A stretch of 64,000 bases of DNA from Lineus longissimus. Its lineage: Eukaryota > Nemertea > Pilidiophora > Heteronemertea > Lineidae. Shown here piece by piece: positions 13,006 through 24,245 of this stretch. The notes under the pieces were generated by a model, which was not told the origin of the DNA, did no database searches, and was given only the letters and a program-made list of their open reading frames with translations. The stretch's first letter is position 1. Each line of letters opens with the position of its first letter. Both the position numbers and the translations under genes were made by a program. The DNA lies in the NCBI RefSeq assembly GCF_910592395.1, contig NC_088324.1, positions 4,492,953 through 4,556,952 of the forward strand, written 5' to 3'.

Positions 13006-14402
13006 ATGGCCTCCTGATTTAGTGACCCGATTGTACTATCCAGTTCTTTTGCGCAAAAGCATGAATTGGAAAGTAAAAATCTAATACTATATTATACATA
13101 CCTACATGTAACCCTTCACCTTGAAAACCATACCAGCGAGAATCTTTCGTTGCAATTGCGGACAAGGTATGCATCATCTGTAATGATAAATTGGCACAAA
13201 TTCATAGTTTCAAATTCCTCAAGTTGAGAGCATTTTTTCATTTTTGGCTCAAGTGACCTCTAGTAGAATAGCTGTCCTAAGGGGCACAAATTGACTAAAA
13301 TTTTGTGAACTTCATTTATTTTTCATTTCAAGCATTTTTACATATTTCTTGGGTTCTATTATGATCGGGGTTGTTGACTTGACCAACCTCTCAAGGTCAC
13401 AGGCCGACAGGGTTCAAATTTTATTATTTCACCAATTGGTCGTATGTTTTGTCATTGTTCAATTGAGATGGTTCTTATTTGGTTGAAGGATGAAGTCCCT
13501 CTATGTGTACGCCAAATTTCGGCAAGATCAAATTTCAAATATGGCAGTAATCACTTAAATTTCATATTTTGTATATACCGAAGGGTGTTTGTTCAATTCC
13601 ACTTCCAGATACCGACAGCAAATTGATGCTGGGCAGTTCATGTTTTGGTGGTATGATCGGTCATAGGCCTTGTGCCATTGTGCTTTTTGGCAACTCTTAA
13701 AATGGTTCTTGGAAGTAGATTCTTTCTCTGTATTGAAAAATACAAGGGGAAAATACAAAGACAAGTTGCCCTCTTCAAAAATCCATTGGGCCTACAAAAA
13801 TAAAACATGAATAACATCAAGATTCCTTTAGACAGAAGGTGATACCCACCTAAGATCTGTGCTAAACACAAGTTATTTTGCTATTTCAGTCTTGAAATAA
13901 GTCAAAATTCGAGCAAAAACCATGTGCACCTTGCTGCAATGAATGTTCAGCCTGCACTACAGGCGAAGCATAGCAAGCATTGGAAGGCATAAAATGTGAC
14001 AGGTAGTGGTTTTATGTAACACTCCCACACATTCTTTTGAGGTTGGCTATGTCTTTTGTCGCTCCAAGCAATCAAACAAAGGTGTCAGATGGCCAAGGCT
14101 AATCCAAGTTGGTAATGTGATTGGCCATAAGGAATAAATATTTGGGTGGGACTGATTTGGAAATAGTAAAGGGCTAGGTTGTCGTTAGTTGTAGTGTTGA
14201 ATATTTTTTCATATATAATTTTTTTTTGCTAAAACAGTTTCTTGCAATAAAAACCAAAAGGAAAAATGGTGCAAACCGGAATGATACTAGACATTCATTC
14301 ACACTTTTCATTGAAAAATTTATTTTTAAAAAAGAATTCAGTGAAAAATTTGCAGTACTACTCAGTACTCGATGTGGTTGGTTTGATTTGTTTGTTTAAT
14401 AC

Positions 14403-16058
14403 AATGAAACGGCCAGGGGCCATTGTGCTCACCGTAAGTATTTTTAGTAGACAGTTACAGAAAGTGCTACAGTATGTAGGCCTCTCATAATTTATACATG
14501 CATCTGTGACCAGTTCAGAGCCGGCCATGGCCAAGTGGTGAATCCGAGACTTGTGGTTCCAAGCTTGTAGAGTCTAGGTGAAAATGATAGTGAAGAAACG
14601 TGCCACTCCATGACAATGGTGAATATATTTTTAACTTTGACCTCAGTGACCCTGACAGGTAGGTCAAATAACAAACCAGGGTGATATGTGATGTAGACAC
14701 ATCCACCCGACCATAACAATTTCATCACTCGTTACACTACAGCAATCGGCAAAAAACGATTTCCAAGATGGCCGCCTAATTAAATCTATGGCACCAAATA
14801 AATCAAAAAATGAAGAAAATGTAAGATAGAACTCAGAAAAGTAAAAAGGAAAAGATGAAAAATAAAAATATTTTTGGCTGTCCTTGACCGGGGTTTGAAC
14901 TCACGACCTTTGGATTGCCACAATACGAGGAAAAACAAACAAAACATGCAATTTCGGCCATATTTGAATTCCAATCTGGCTGATACTTGGCATACAAATA
15001 GTGGCTTCTTAGATGCATCATTACACAAAATTAAAACTCTTTACATTGAACAACGACAAAACGTACCAAGAACGGTAAAGTTTTCAACTTTGACCTCTGT
15101 GAAATTGAAAGGTGGGTCAAATCAAAAACCCGTAAGATATGTGATGTATCCTTGCTAGGAGTACCTACCATGAAACTTTTATCAAAAACAAATCAGTAAT
15201 AAGCGAGAAATCACACTTTTTGAGTTTTGAGTTTGGGCCCCCTGGTGGCCAAGTCAATAATCAGACCAAACCAAAATTCAGTGTAAAAGGTCAACTGACC
15301 TAGGGGGTCATTTGTTCAAAGTTTCAAGTTCATTACTGTTGCGGTTGAGAAACGTGCCATAGTTACACTCAAACGGCAAATTTACGCCATTTGACCTCTG
15401 CGACCTTAAAAAGTAGGTCAAATCCAAAAAATCGTGCAACATCTGAGGTAACCTTGCTAGGGGTCCCTGCCATAAAAATTTCATCAAAAACAATTTGCTA
15501 ATAAGCAGGCTATTGCACTTCTTACTTTTTCTGTTTTGGCCCCCTGGCGGCAAAGTCAAGAATCAGATCAGGCTGAAATTCAGCACCAGTGGTTATGTGA
15601 TATAGGGGGTTATATGTACCAAGTTTCAAGCTCATAGCTTTTGTGGTTGAGAAACGTGCCATAGTTACACTCAAACAGCCAATTCACGCCATTTGACCTC
15701 TGCGACCTTGAAAAGTAGATCAAATTAAAAACCTGTAAGATATATGATGTATCTTTGCTATGAGTACCTACCACAAAAGTTTTATTGAAAACAAGTCACT
15801 AATAAGCGAGATATCACACTTTTTAGATATCCACATTTGGCCCCCTGGTGGCCAAGTAGAAAATCAGATCGGACAGAAATTTTGTGTCACGGGTCATCTG
15901 ACCTAGGGGGTCATGTGTACAAAGTTTTAAGTTCATAGGCCTAGCGGTTAAAAAACGTGCCACTGTTTTTGAACTAGGATACGACGGACAACGACGACGA
16001 CGGACAACGACGGATGACAGACACTGCGGTATTGCATAGACTCCCCTACGGTGAGCCA
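14403..16058 (-). mobile_element. Helentron-like non-autonomous element (inverted copy)
   Basis: Lies on the minus strand. Its 5' end is the complement of 16050-16058 (TGGCTCACC), followed by a CGT/GTC-rich microsatellite (complement of about 15978-16015), then several core units with CACGTTTCTTAAC-like, CCACCAGGGGGCC and AGGTCA motifs, and a 3' end whose complement is AATGAAACGGCCAGGGGCCA at 14403-14422. The 3' hairpin stem (AATGGCC, loop CCT, GGCCGTT) is intact. The middle (about 14500-14990) holds unrelated sequence including a tRNA-like piece, so the copy has been rearranged. Confidence 0.75.
14876..14930 (-). mobile_element. tRNA-like 3' half (SINE or tRNA pseudogene)
   Basis: On the minus strand a B-box-like stretch reads GAGTTCAAACCCCGGTC, preceded by TGGCAATCCAAAGGTCGT. 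The 5' half with an A box is not evident, so this is a fragment, not a tRNA gene. Confidence 0.4.
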
Positions 16059-16399
16059 AAAAGATACAGCTTTTATTCCATTAAAGATTCTCTTGGGGAT
16101 TAATATCTTAGATCAAAAGATTTCATGAACAATTTAGAATAGCAAATCCAAACAAAAATAGAATACATGTTTGCAGACTTTTCACTTGATTTTCTTGATT
16201 GGGGGTAAAATTATGACCATGAGAAATTTATGAACATTCGGGAGGTGGGGGGGGGGGGAGCAATGCAAAATGATATCCGGTCAGGGATAAAATCAATTGA
16301 TCTTAAAAACGAGACAGAAATAAGTGACAACATGGGATTTATTTCAGTGAAATCTCAAGTTAATGTGATCATCTAAGGGATGAATTAATATTGGAGATA

Positions 16400-18177
16400 A
16401 ACCAGAGTTCACATTGAATAGTTTAACTCTAGCATGAATCCATCATTGCTCTGATTACTGGAATAATTTGCGATCACATTGAATGGTTTATTTCCAGCTT
16501 GAATCCATAGATCCATCCCTCAGATGACCACATAACTTGAGTTCCCATTGAATGACTTATCACCAGTATGAATCCACATCCCTCAGATGACCAAATTAAC
16601 TTGAGCTCCCATTGAATGGTTCATCATCAGTATGAATCCACATCCCTCAGACGACCACATTACTTTAGTTCCCATTGAATGGTTCATCACCAGTATGAAT
16701 CCACATCCCTCAGATGACCACATTAATTTGAGTTCCCATTGAATGGTTCATAATCAGTATGAATCCACATCCCTCAGACGACCACATTAACTTTAGTTCC
16801 CATTGAATGGTTCATCACCAGTATGAATCCACATCCCTCAGACGACCACATTAACTTTAGTTCCCATTGAATGGTTCATCACCAGTATGAATCCACATCC
16901 CTCAGACAACCACATTAATTTGAGTTCCCATTGAATGGTTCATAATCAGTATGAATCCACATCCCTCAGACGACCACATTAACTTTAGTTCCCATTGAAT
17001 GGTTCATCACCAGTATGAATCCACATCCCTCAGACAACCACATTAATTTGAGTTCCCATTGAATGGTTCATAATCAGTATGAATCCACATCCCTCAGACG
17101 ACCACATTAACTTTAGTTCCCATTGAATGGTTCATCATCAGTATGAATCCACATCCCTCAGACAACCACATTAACTTGAGTTCCCATTGAATGACTTATC
17201 ACCAGTATGAATCCATATCCCTCAGACGACCACATTAACTTTAGTTCCCATTGAATGGTTCATCATCAGTATGAATCCACATCCCTCAGACAACCACATT
17301 AACTTTAGTTCCCATTGAATGGTTCATCACCAGTATGAATCCACATCCCTCAGATGACCACATTAATTTGAGTTCCTATTGAATGGTTCATCATCAGTAT
17401 GAATCCACATCCCTCAGACGACCACATTAACTTTAGTTCCCATTGAATGGTTCATCACCAGTAAGAATCCACATCCCTCAGATGACCACATTAACTTTAG
17501 TTCCCATTGAATGGTTCATCACCAGTAAGAATCCACATCCCTCAGATGACCACATTAACTTGCGTTACCATTGAATGGTTCATAATCAGTATGAATCCAC
17601 ATCCCTCAGATGACCACATTAACTTTAGTTCCCATTGAATGGTTCATAATCAGTATGAATCCACATCCCTCAGATGACCACATTAACTTTAGTTCCCATT
17701 GAATGGTTCATCACCAGTAAGAATCCACATCCCTCAGATGACCACATTAACTTGCGTTACCATTGAATGGTTCATAATCAGTATGAATCCACATCCCTCA
17801 GATGACCACATTAACTTTAGTTCCCATTGAATGGTTCATAATCAGTATGAATCCACATCCCTCAGATGACCACATTAACTTGAGTTACCATTGAATGGTT
17901 CATAATCAGTATGAATCCACATCCCTCTGACGACCACATTAACTTGAGTTACCATTGAATGGTTCATAATCAGTAAGAATCCACATCCCTCAGATGACCA
18001 CATTAACTTGAGTTACCATTGAATGGTTCATAATCAGTATGAATCCACATCCCTCAGATGACCACATTAATTTGAGTTCCCATTGCATTGAATTGTTTAT
18101 CACCAGTATGACTCCTTATCTCACGATGATCACATTAACTTGAGTTCACATTGAATGGTTTATCGCTGAGTATGGGC
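16400..18177. repeat. 64-bp satellite array, about 27 units
   Basis: The unit contains CCACATCCCTCAGA(C/T)GACC, CATTAACTTTAGTTCCC and ATTGAATGGTTCAT(C/A)A, then CAGTATGAAT. The period is 64 bp (for example CCACATCCCT at 16701 and 16765). Units come in sub-types: CACCAGTATG versus AATCAGTATG, GACGACC versus GATGACC, and TTTAGTTCCC versus TTGAGTTACC. Neighbouring units share sub-types in runs. Edge units are decayed. 64 is not a multiple of three, so the array is not coding. Confidence 0.95.
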
Positions 18178-18600
18178 GGTCATCCTAAACCGTGTCCACC
18201 AGCGTCCACCAGCGTCCACCAGGTTTAAAGTCAGGTATAAAACCATCAAAATAAAATTTAGTAGCCATAAACGAAATAAGCACAACGTAAATAACACGTT
18301 TTCTGAAAATTTCATGACATTTGGGTGTAATTTGTTCTCCGAAGTTGATGTCAGGCTGCTTGTAGGGGGATTTCTGCTCAGGCATCATGCTGGAGTATTT
18401 TTTACATGCGAGATGGGTCATAGCAGATGTTGATGCTAAAAGATGAATTGGAACTTAGCCAGGTGAACTATGGGGATGAAGAATATCCTGGGGACAAAGC
18501 TGACCCATGTTACAACAGGAGTAGCAGGTCACGACAGCTTTTAGACTTGTGACCCGTGCTACGACAAGAACAAAAGTTTAAATCAATTAGGAGCTCATAA
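18178..18600. other. spacer between two satellites
   Basis: Starts with a short tandem of GCGTCCACCA (about 18198-18225). The 78-codon minus-strand open frame here has no recognisable domain. Confidence 0.5.
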
Positions 18601-19702
18601 ATCTCGTGGCCGAATCAGTCCTGGCTGCTCCATCGCGTTGACAACATAATGAGAGAGATGAGGCAGTCACAGCCAGGCCAAATCAGTCCTGGCTGCTCCA
18701 CCGTGATGACAATATGGTGAGAGAGATGAGACAGTTACAGCCAGTCCAAATCAGTCTTTGTAGCTTCACCGTGTTGGCAACATGATGAGAGAGATGAGAC
18801 AGTCACAGCCAGGCTACATCAGTCTTGTTGGCTGCTTTGCCAAGTTGTCAACATGGTGAGAGAGATGAGACGGTCACAGCCTATCCAAATCAGTCTTTGC
18901 AGCTCCACCGTGTTGGCAACATGATGAGAGAGATGAGACAGTCTCAGCCAGGCCACATCAGTCTTGTTGGCTGCTCTGCCAAGTTGTCAACATGGTGAGA
19001 GAGATGAGACAGTCACAGCCAGGCTGAATCAGTCCTGGCAGCTCCATCACCGTGTTGACAGCATGATGAGAGAGATGAGACAGTCAGGCCACATCAGTCT
19101 TGGCTGCTTTGTCAAGTTGTCAACATGGTGAGACTGAGAGATATGAGACGGTCACAGCCAGGCCCAAACACTCCTGGCTGCTCCACCGTGTTGACAACAT
19201 GATGAGAGAGATGAGAGTGAGACAGTCACAACCAGGCCACATCAGTCCTAGCTACTCCACCGTGTTGACAATATGGTGAGAGAGATGAGACATTTACAGC
19301 CAGTCCAAATCAGTCTTTGTAGCTTCACCGTGTTGGCAACATGATGAGAGAGATGAGACAGTCACAGCCAGGCCACATCAGTCTTGTTGGCTGCTTTGCC
19401 AAGTTGTCAACATGGTGAGAGAGATGAGACAGTCACAGCCAGGCTGAATCAGTCCTGGCAGCTCCATCACCGTGTTGACAGCATGATGAGAGAGATGAGA
19501 CAGTCAGGCCACACCACTCATCAGTCTTGGCTGCTTTGTCAAGTTGTCAACATGGTGAGACTGAGAGATATGAGACGGTCACAGCCAGGCCCAAACACTC
19601 CTGGCTGCTCCACCGTGTTGACAACATGATGAGAGAGATGAGAGTGAGACAGTCACAACCAGGCCACATCAGTCCTGGCTGCTCTGCCAAGTTGTCAACA
19701 TA

Positions 19703-20141
19703 AGTCGTAGTTCCACCTATCATAAAACCCCGTGTTTTTTCAAGACCCGTGTCTTCGCCGTGTGTAAAAAAACCCGGGGCGCACTTACACCTATCAGTGG
19801 TGTTAGATAATGGTTAATAGCCCCGGCGACAGGTGCGCTGTAGGTAGGGAGCTCTCCTGTGTTTCTTTCCCGTTGGAGGGGAATTTCGCTTGCGCAATAC
19901 CGAGGCAACTACACCGCGCCATCTGTCGCCGGGTCTTAGAACTTGCAATTGCCGGGGCTATTCAGATTCCACCTATCAAAAAACCTGTGTTGAACACGGG
20001 TCTAAATTAGCCCCCGATTAGCCCCATCGAGCTCGATGGGGCTAATAGACACGGGGATTTGACACACGGGTCTATTTAGACACGGCAATTCATAGGTGTA
20101 AGCGCAAAAGACACGGGGATTTGATAGGTGGAAGTACGACT
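19703..20141. mobile_element. 439-bp MITE inside the 68-bp array
   Basis: Ends AGTCGTAGTTCCACCTATCA and, inverted, TGATAGGTGGAAGTACGACT. ATA flanks both sides (19700-19702, 20142-20144). The satellite continues across the site, so this is a clean insertion. Motifs such as ACACGGG and CACCTATCA recur inside in both orientations. A 3-bp target duplication would fit a PIF/Harbinger-like element, but TA (2 bp) is also possible. Confidence 0.7.
20017..20046. repeat. 30-bp perfect palindrome
   Basis: Centre is GAGCTC at 20029-20034; arms read ATTAGCCCCATC outward to its exact complement. It lies within the 439-bp MITE. Confidence 0.95.
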
Positions 20142-20176
20142 ATAATGGTGAGACTGAGAGAGATGGGACAGTGCCA

Positions 20177-20431
20177 GTGCAGTGGTGCCGCCATCTTGGA
20201 TCAACGAAAGTTGGTCTGAGAGAAGGCCAATTATTTTTGCCTACAACTGAATGATATTGTCATTGTCATTCAAATAAAAGTAGTTTTTGTGAAAGAATAT
20301 TATTTGGATTAGTTAGAAATATCACAGTTTCAACAAATTCTTTGATAATTAGTCCACATTTGGACACTAGACCTCGCATTTCCCCGTCCACAAAGTCGAA
20401 GGCCACTTCGAAAACCTTCAAAAAAGGGGCA
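20177..20431. other. no gene recognised
   Basis: Short stretch between the tandem array and the FAM221A upstream region. Nothing recognisable. Confidence 0.5.
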
Positions 20432-20537
20432 AAGGACATAACCAGGCAGAGACTTCAACACTAAGCAAAACCGAGGGGGTATTCCTACTGAATAAAATAC
20501 TCAAAACAAAACAACATATTCCTACCCCAATCCCATA

Positions 20538-21624
20538 GGCAGGCGGTATTTGCACCACGCCACCACGGGCACCACGCGACCACCACGCCACCATGCGAAC
20601 AGGCGGAGCGATCATAATGACGATATCAAAACAGACCATCAGACCACAGACACTTGAGAGTTGTGGTTACACCTACCAATTATAGATGGCATGTTGGTAT
20701 ACTGCGTTGTTGCCTGACGGGATTTACGAGTATTTATTACTTGTTAATGGCATTCGCAAAAAGCAGGGCTATTATTAAGCCGCTATACATCCGTGTCCAA
20801 CCGTTTGTCATGAGAGATCTTATCACACCATTATTAAGAAGAAGAATTCCCAAGCTTGTTGGCTTGGGAAGCCTAGTGATTCACCTTCCCTAAAGAATGC
20901 ATAAGATTCGAGACATGTCCATTAAAGGGGCACTATAGGCAGCATCTTGGTAGGCAACATAAAGTTACACAAAGTAGCCAGTGAGTCTCTCACCTCTCAC
21001 AGTTTGTCCTAACCTAGTCACGCCTGTAACAGGGATACATTCAGTGATGAATCAAATAAGACCTAATGCCGTTACTCTGTTTATAAGTCAGCTAAAGTTG
21101 GCCAATTTGACCCCCTGCTCCTACATAGTCCCCCTTTAATGGGAAACTATAGGCAACAGCTAGGTAGGCAAGATAAAGTTACACAAAGTCGCCAATAAGG
21201 GTCTCTCACACAACAGTATGTTGAAACTATGCACACGTGTTCGAGTGAGTGATAAATCTAACTCCTCCCCCCCCCAAACCACCCCACCCAAACGAACGGC
21301 CACCCCTTTAAAGGGAGACTATATAACCCACTCGTACTCGTATGGTTTTTGCAGGTCAGTCGTCAGTTGGAGTAGGTCTAGTTACTCAACGGTAATTCAG
21401 TACGTATTTCCGTAGTTGGCGTACGCCTTCATTCCAATAATCCCAAGAACGGGCATCAGAGAAGCTAGGATAGCAGCCAACGCCATCTATAATTGTTGCA
21501 AGAAACCATGATCCAATGAATCGACCGCTATTTTGATATCGTCATTATGATCGCTCCGCCTGTTCGCGTGGTGGCGTGGTGGTCGCGTGGTGCCTGTGGT
21601 GGCGTGGTGCAAATACCGCCTGCC
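20538..21624. mobile_element. 1,087-bp non-autonomous DNA transposon, 9-bp target duplication
   Basis: Flanked by exact 9-bp copies AATCCCATA (20529-20537 and 21625-21633). The uninterrupted site exists in the displaced copy near 3190-3200. Terminal inverted repeats of about 93 bp start GGCAGGCGGTATTTGCACCA and include several GTGGCGTGGTG-like motifs, ending near GACGATATCAAAA, with two or three mismatches between arms. The interior has two copies of a segment beginning ACTATAGGCA(A/G)CA (about 20930 and 21140), also found near 26575. No transposase frame. A 9-bp duplication with long arms fits Mutator-like or Merlin elements; I cannot choose. Confidence 0.85.
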
Positions 21625-22281
21625 AATCCCATATCTTTGGTGTGTAATCAATCCATCAAGAAAGTTAAAGAATATCGAAACGTGGCAGTGATGCTAGTCT
21701 CGGACAATGCTCGAATTCGCAACGCACTGATTGGGAAGTGTGGTTAGAGCAAGACTACCTATCTTTTAATAGCTGGCAGCACAGTCAAGCTGCCTGTTGC
21801 TGGTACTATTACTGTAAAATCGGTAAGGAAACGTCGTGACTTTGGAATGTATCTACATGTAATGAGATTGACTGTTCTTCTTTCCATTGTTCAAGAGCAA
21901 TAAACTCATTAAAGAAATTATCAAAATTATAAATTTGACTGTAAACCTATTCCCTGAGGCTTGATGATATGGGAGGCCTTCCTTGTACCCTTTCATCGAA
22001 ATATAGGTGCGGCAACTGATATTCAATTTAGATTAACAACCTCCAAGGCTATTGTTATTTAGCGGTCCATACTCTATTGCATTGCAAATTGGCTTGGGCG
22101 ACGGTGGGCCAAATGGTATTTGGCTAGCACGTGGTAAATTAAAATTTGTGTCACGTGCTTTTGTTTACAAATAAACAGCGCCACCCATCGGTGACCTGAG
22201 ACACCGGTTGTCTTTGGTGCTGTGTAAACAAAGTGACATTTTCCGCAAATAATATAGTTTGCGTAATTCAATCCGTCCAAG
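21625..22281 (+). promoter_or_regulatory. FAM221A upstream / promoter region
   Basis: This is the part conserved with the displaced copy at 3.2-3.85 kb. It holds two CACGTG E-boxes (22128-22133, 22152-22157) and two forkhead-type sites in opposite directions: TGTTTAC at 22162-22168 and GTAAACAAA at 22224-22232. Both site types are also present in the displaced copy. No clear TATA box. Promoter function is inferred from position just 5' of exon 1. Confidence 0.5.
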
Positions 22282-22391
22282 ATGTCACAAGGACGGTTGG
22301 CCCCGATGCGGGGGCACACGTTAATGCCTATCTGGAATACAGAAGGTAGGTTTTAATTGACTTGAAATCTGCTGTCAAAATGATGTGTTTT

Positions 22392-23298
22392 TGGCTCACC
22401 TGTGAGCCTTTACCATCACGCAGCGTCCGTCGTCGTCCGTCGTCGTTAGACATGGGTGGCACGTTTTGTTACCGCTAAAGCCACTGAACTGAAACTTAGT
22501 ACACATGTACCCCTTGGTGACCACTACTCAGAGACCAAAATGCGGTCTCATATGTTTCACGGTTTGGCCACCAGGGGGCCAAAGGTAAAAAATGAAGAAA
22601 TGCGTTTTCTCCCTTATTACTGGTCCGAAAAATTTGAAAAAAATATGGTAGGTACTTCTACTAATGGGACATCACATATCCTCCGGGTTTTTGATTTGAC
22701 CTAATTTTCAAGGTAAGATAGGTCAAAGTTCGCCGATGGCACCGCTGTTAGTCAATGGTGGCACGTTTTGTAACCGCTGAGGCTATTGAACTCAAACTTG
22801 GTACATATATACCCTTGGGTGACCTTTACTCAGAGACTGAATCGTGGCGTCATACGATTTACGGTTTGGCCAATAGGGGGCCAAAGGTCAACAATGAAAA
22901 TATGCGATTACTCGCCTACGTCTGAAAAATTTGAATAAAATATGGCAGGTACTTCTTGCAGTGTTACATCATATATCCTCCGCATTCATTTTTTGGCTCA
23001 CCTGCCCCTTTTCATCCCCCCCCGACCCACCCACCCCTGACCCCACCCCTGACCCCACCCCTGACCCCACCCCTGACCCTACCCCTGACCCCACCCCTGA
23101 CCCCACCCCTGACCCTACCCCTGACCCTACCCCTGACCCCACCCCTGGCCCTACCCCTGACCCCACCCCTGACCCCACCCCTGACCCCACCTCCTCCCCT
23201 CCTCCTCCTGATATATACAGCTTTACCAATGTCAGAATCACTGACTCCATAGCCTCCCCTTTGACACAGGTGAGCACATGGTCCCTGGACCATTTCAT
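22392..23298 (+). mobile_element. Helentron-like element in FAM221A intron 1
   Basis: Starts TGGCTCACCTGTGAGCC, then GTCCGTCGTCGTCC microsatellite (22428-22448), two core units, and ends at TTTCAT (23293-23298) with T on both sides. Closely matches the copy at 55188-55873 at both ends. Unlike that copy, it has a second internal TTGGCTCACC (about 22993) and a GC-rich minisatellite where the other has an endonuclease-like remnant. Confidence 0.8.
23033..23192. repeat. 12-bp minisatellite (CCCACCCCTGAC)
   Basis: About 13 units, with CCTACCCCTGAC variants. It translates as PTPD repeats on plus and GVGS on minus, which creates false open frames on both strands. Confidence 0.95.
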
Positions 23299-23410
23299 TT
23301 CTACAGTGTGTGCCCCAAAAAATCATCTGGATCTGAGTGGATAATAGGCCTACAGGGTGTGTCATCAAAAATGCCACTAACTTATATGTTCAAAGGAGCG
23401 AGTTCAATAC

Positions 23411-23633
23411 TGTGACTGTCTCCAAGTGAGACAAACAAAACACTTATCCAAGATTGTCTCCAGTCCAAGAAAGACACCAGCAAACCCTCGTCCAGATTGT
23501 GACTGTCTCCAAGTGAAACACACAGACACTGGTCCAGATTGTGACTCTGTCTCCAAGTGTGACACTCAAACACGCATCCAGACTCGGACTGTCTCAAAGT
23601 GAGACACACAAACACTCATCCAAGATTGTGACG
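23411..23633. repeat. tandem repeat of about 50 bp
   Basis: Four to five uneven units with GACTGTCTCCAAGTGAGACA and CACTCATCCAGATTGTGACT. Located in intron 1 of the FAM221A copy. Confidence 0.75.
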
Positions 23634-24184
23634 ATTTACTAAAATCACAGGTCACAGCGATGAAAAATCACTTGTTTGCTGGATGTTTTCTTTTAACTTC
23701 CGTACCATCCAAATCACACGTTTTGAATCTTTTCAGAATTGTTGGCGATGATGATGGGGGTGTCATGATGTCACCTGAGGACTTTGAAGACTACCAGAGA
23801 AGAGTTCTGCCAATGGTAGGCATAGAACTCTGCTGGTTTTCATTTATATCATCTAAGAACTCTTTGTAAACAATAAAAAGAAAAACATGTATTAGCGAGT
23901 TTAATGTTTTGAACATTACCCAGTTAACAGTATCTCAGATTCTCAGTTTACAGCAGTCAATCTGTCGGACTGCCAACCTTTCGTTCCAGTTCAGCACTGG
24001 CCTTAAGGAAGCAAAATTTATCTGCTCGAAGTCAAATTCTATATCACAACATATTTTTATTTGGGTGTTATAATTTCAGCGTCAAAAGAACCGCCTGTAT
24101 GTCAGCTGGTATTCTCCACCGACTGGTATCGACTGCAAGCTGGTTGGCCCAGAGATGCCATGCTTCTGTACTCACAGGTTTGTA

Positions 24185-24245
24185 GTCCGACTTAGAATCA
24201 AACTGGTGATCTCAGACGTACAGTCTCATCTACTGCGCCACTCCC
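24185..24245 (-). mobile_element. SINE-like tRNA head in FAM221A intron 3
   Basis: Minus strand reads GGGAGTGGCGCAGTAGATGA and then GATCACCAGTTTGATTCTAA, giving A-box and B-box-like parts at normal spacing. Similar head to the element at 4268-4455. Confidence 0.5.

Larger units (their letters stand above)
9761..14402. other. no gene recognised; small repeats only
   Basis: Holds a Helentron core scrap near 10105-10130, the minisatellite at 10243, a CA microsatellite at 11819, a 30-bp duplication at 12946, and a motif like an LTR start at 11268-11282 on the minus strand. A possible short exon at about 10878-10950 (plus) follows an AG acceptor and reads VMLTLYGSNIGSKLFF, but I cannot match it to a family. 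The segments near 12490-12560 and 13140-13210 are similar to each other. Confidence 0.45.
18600..20176. repeat. 68-bp tandem array with longer-period copies, interrupted by a MITE
   Basis: Units contain GAGAGAGATGAGACAGTCAC, AGCCAGGCCACATCAGTC and GGCTGCTCCACCGTGTTGAC or TGCCAAGTTGTCAACATGGT. Two main unit types alternate. The block at about 19087-19240 recurs about 420 bp later (19507-19670) with an extra 8 bp, giving a higher-order repeat of about six units. The array stops at 19699 where a MITE is inserted and resumes at 20142. Confidence 0.9.

Noticed and set aside
14876-14930. A real tRNA gene
   Set aside because: Only the T-arm half is convincing; no complete cloverleaf.
16400-18177. 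CRISPR-like look of regularly spaced repeats
   Set aside because: No unique spacers: the whole 64-bp unit is repeated, and the genome is eukaryotic.
19384-19629. 81-codon frame in the 68-bp array
   Set aside because: Translation of a tandem repeat whose period is not a multiple of three; no conserved frame.
22931-23377. Open frames of 98-137 codons on both strands with PTPD or GVGS repeats
   Set aside because: They are the translation of a 12-bp minisatellite inside a Helentron-like element; open in several frames at once.
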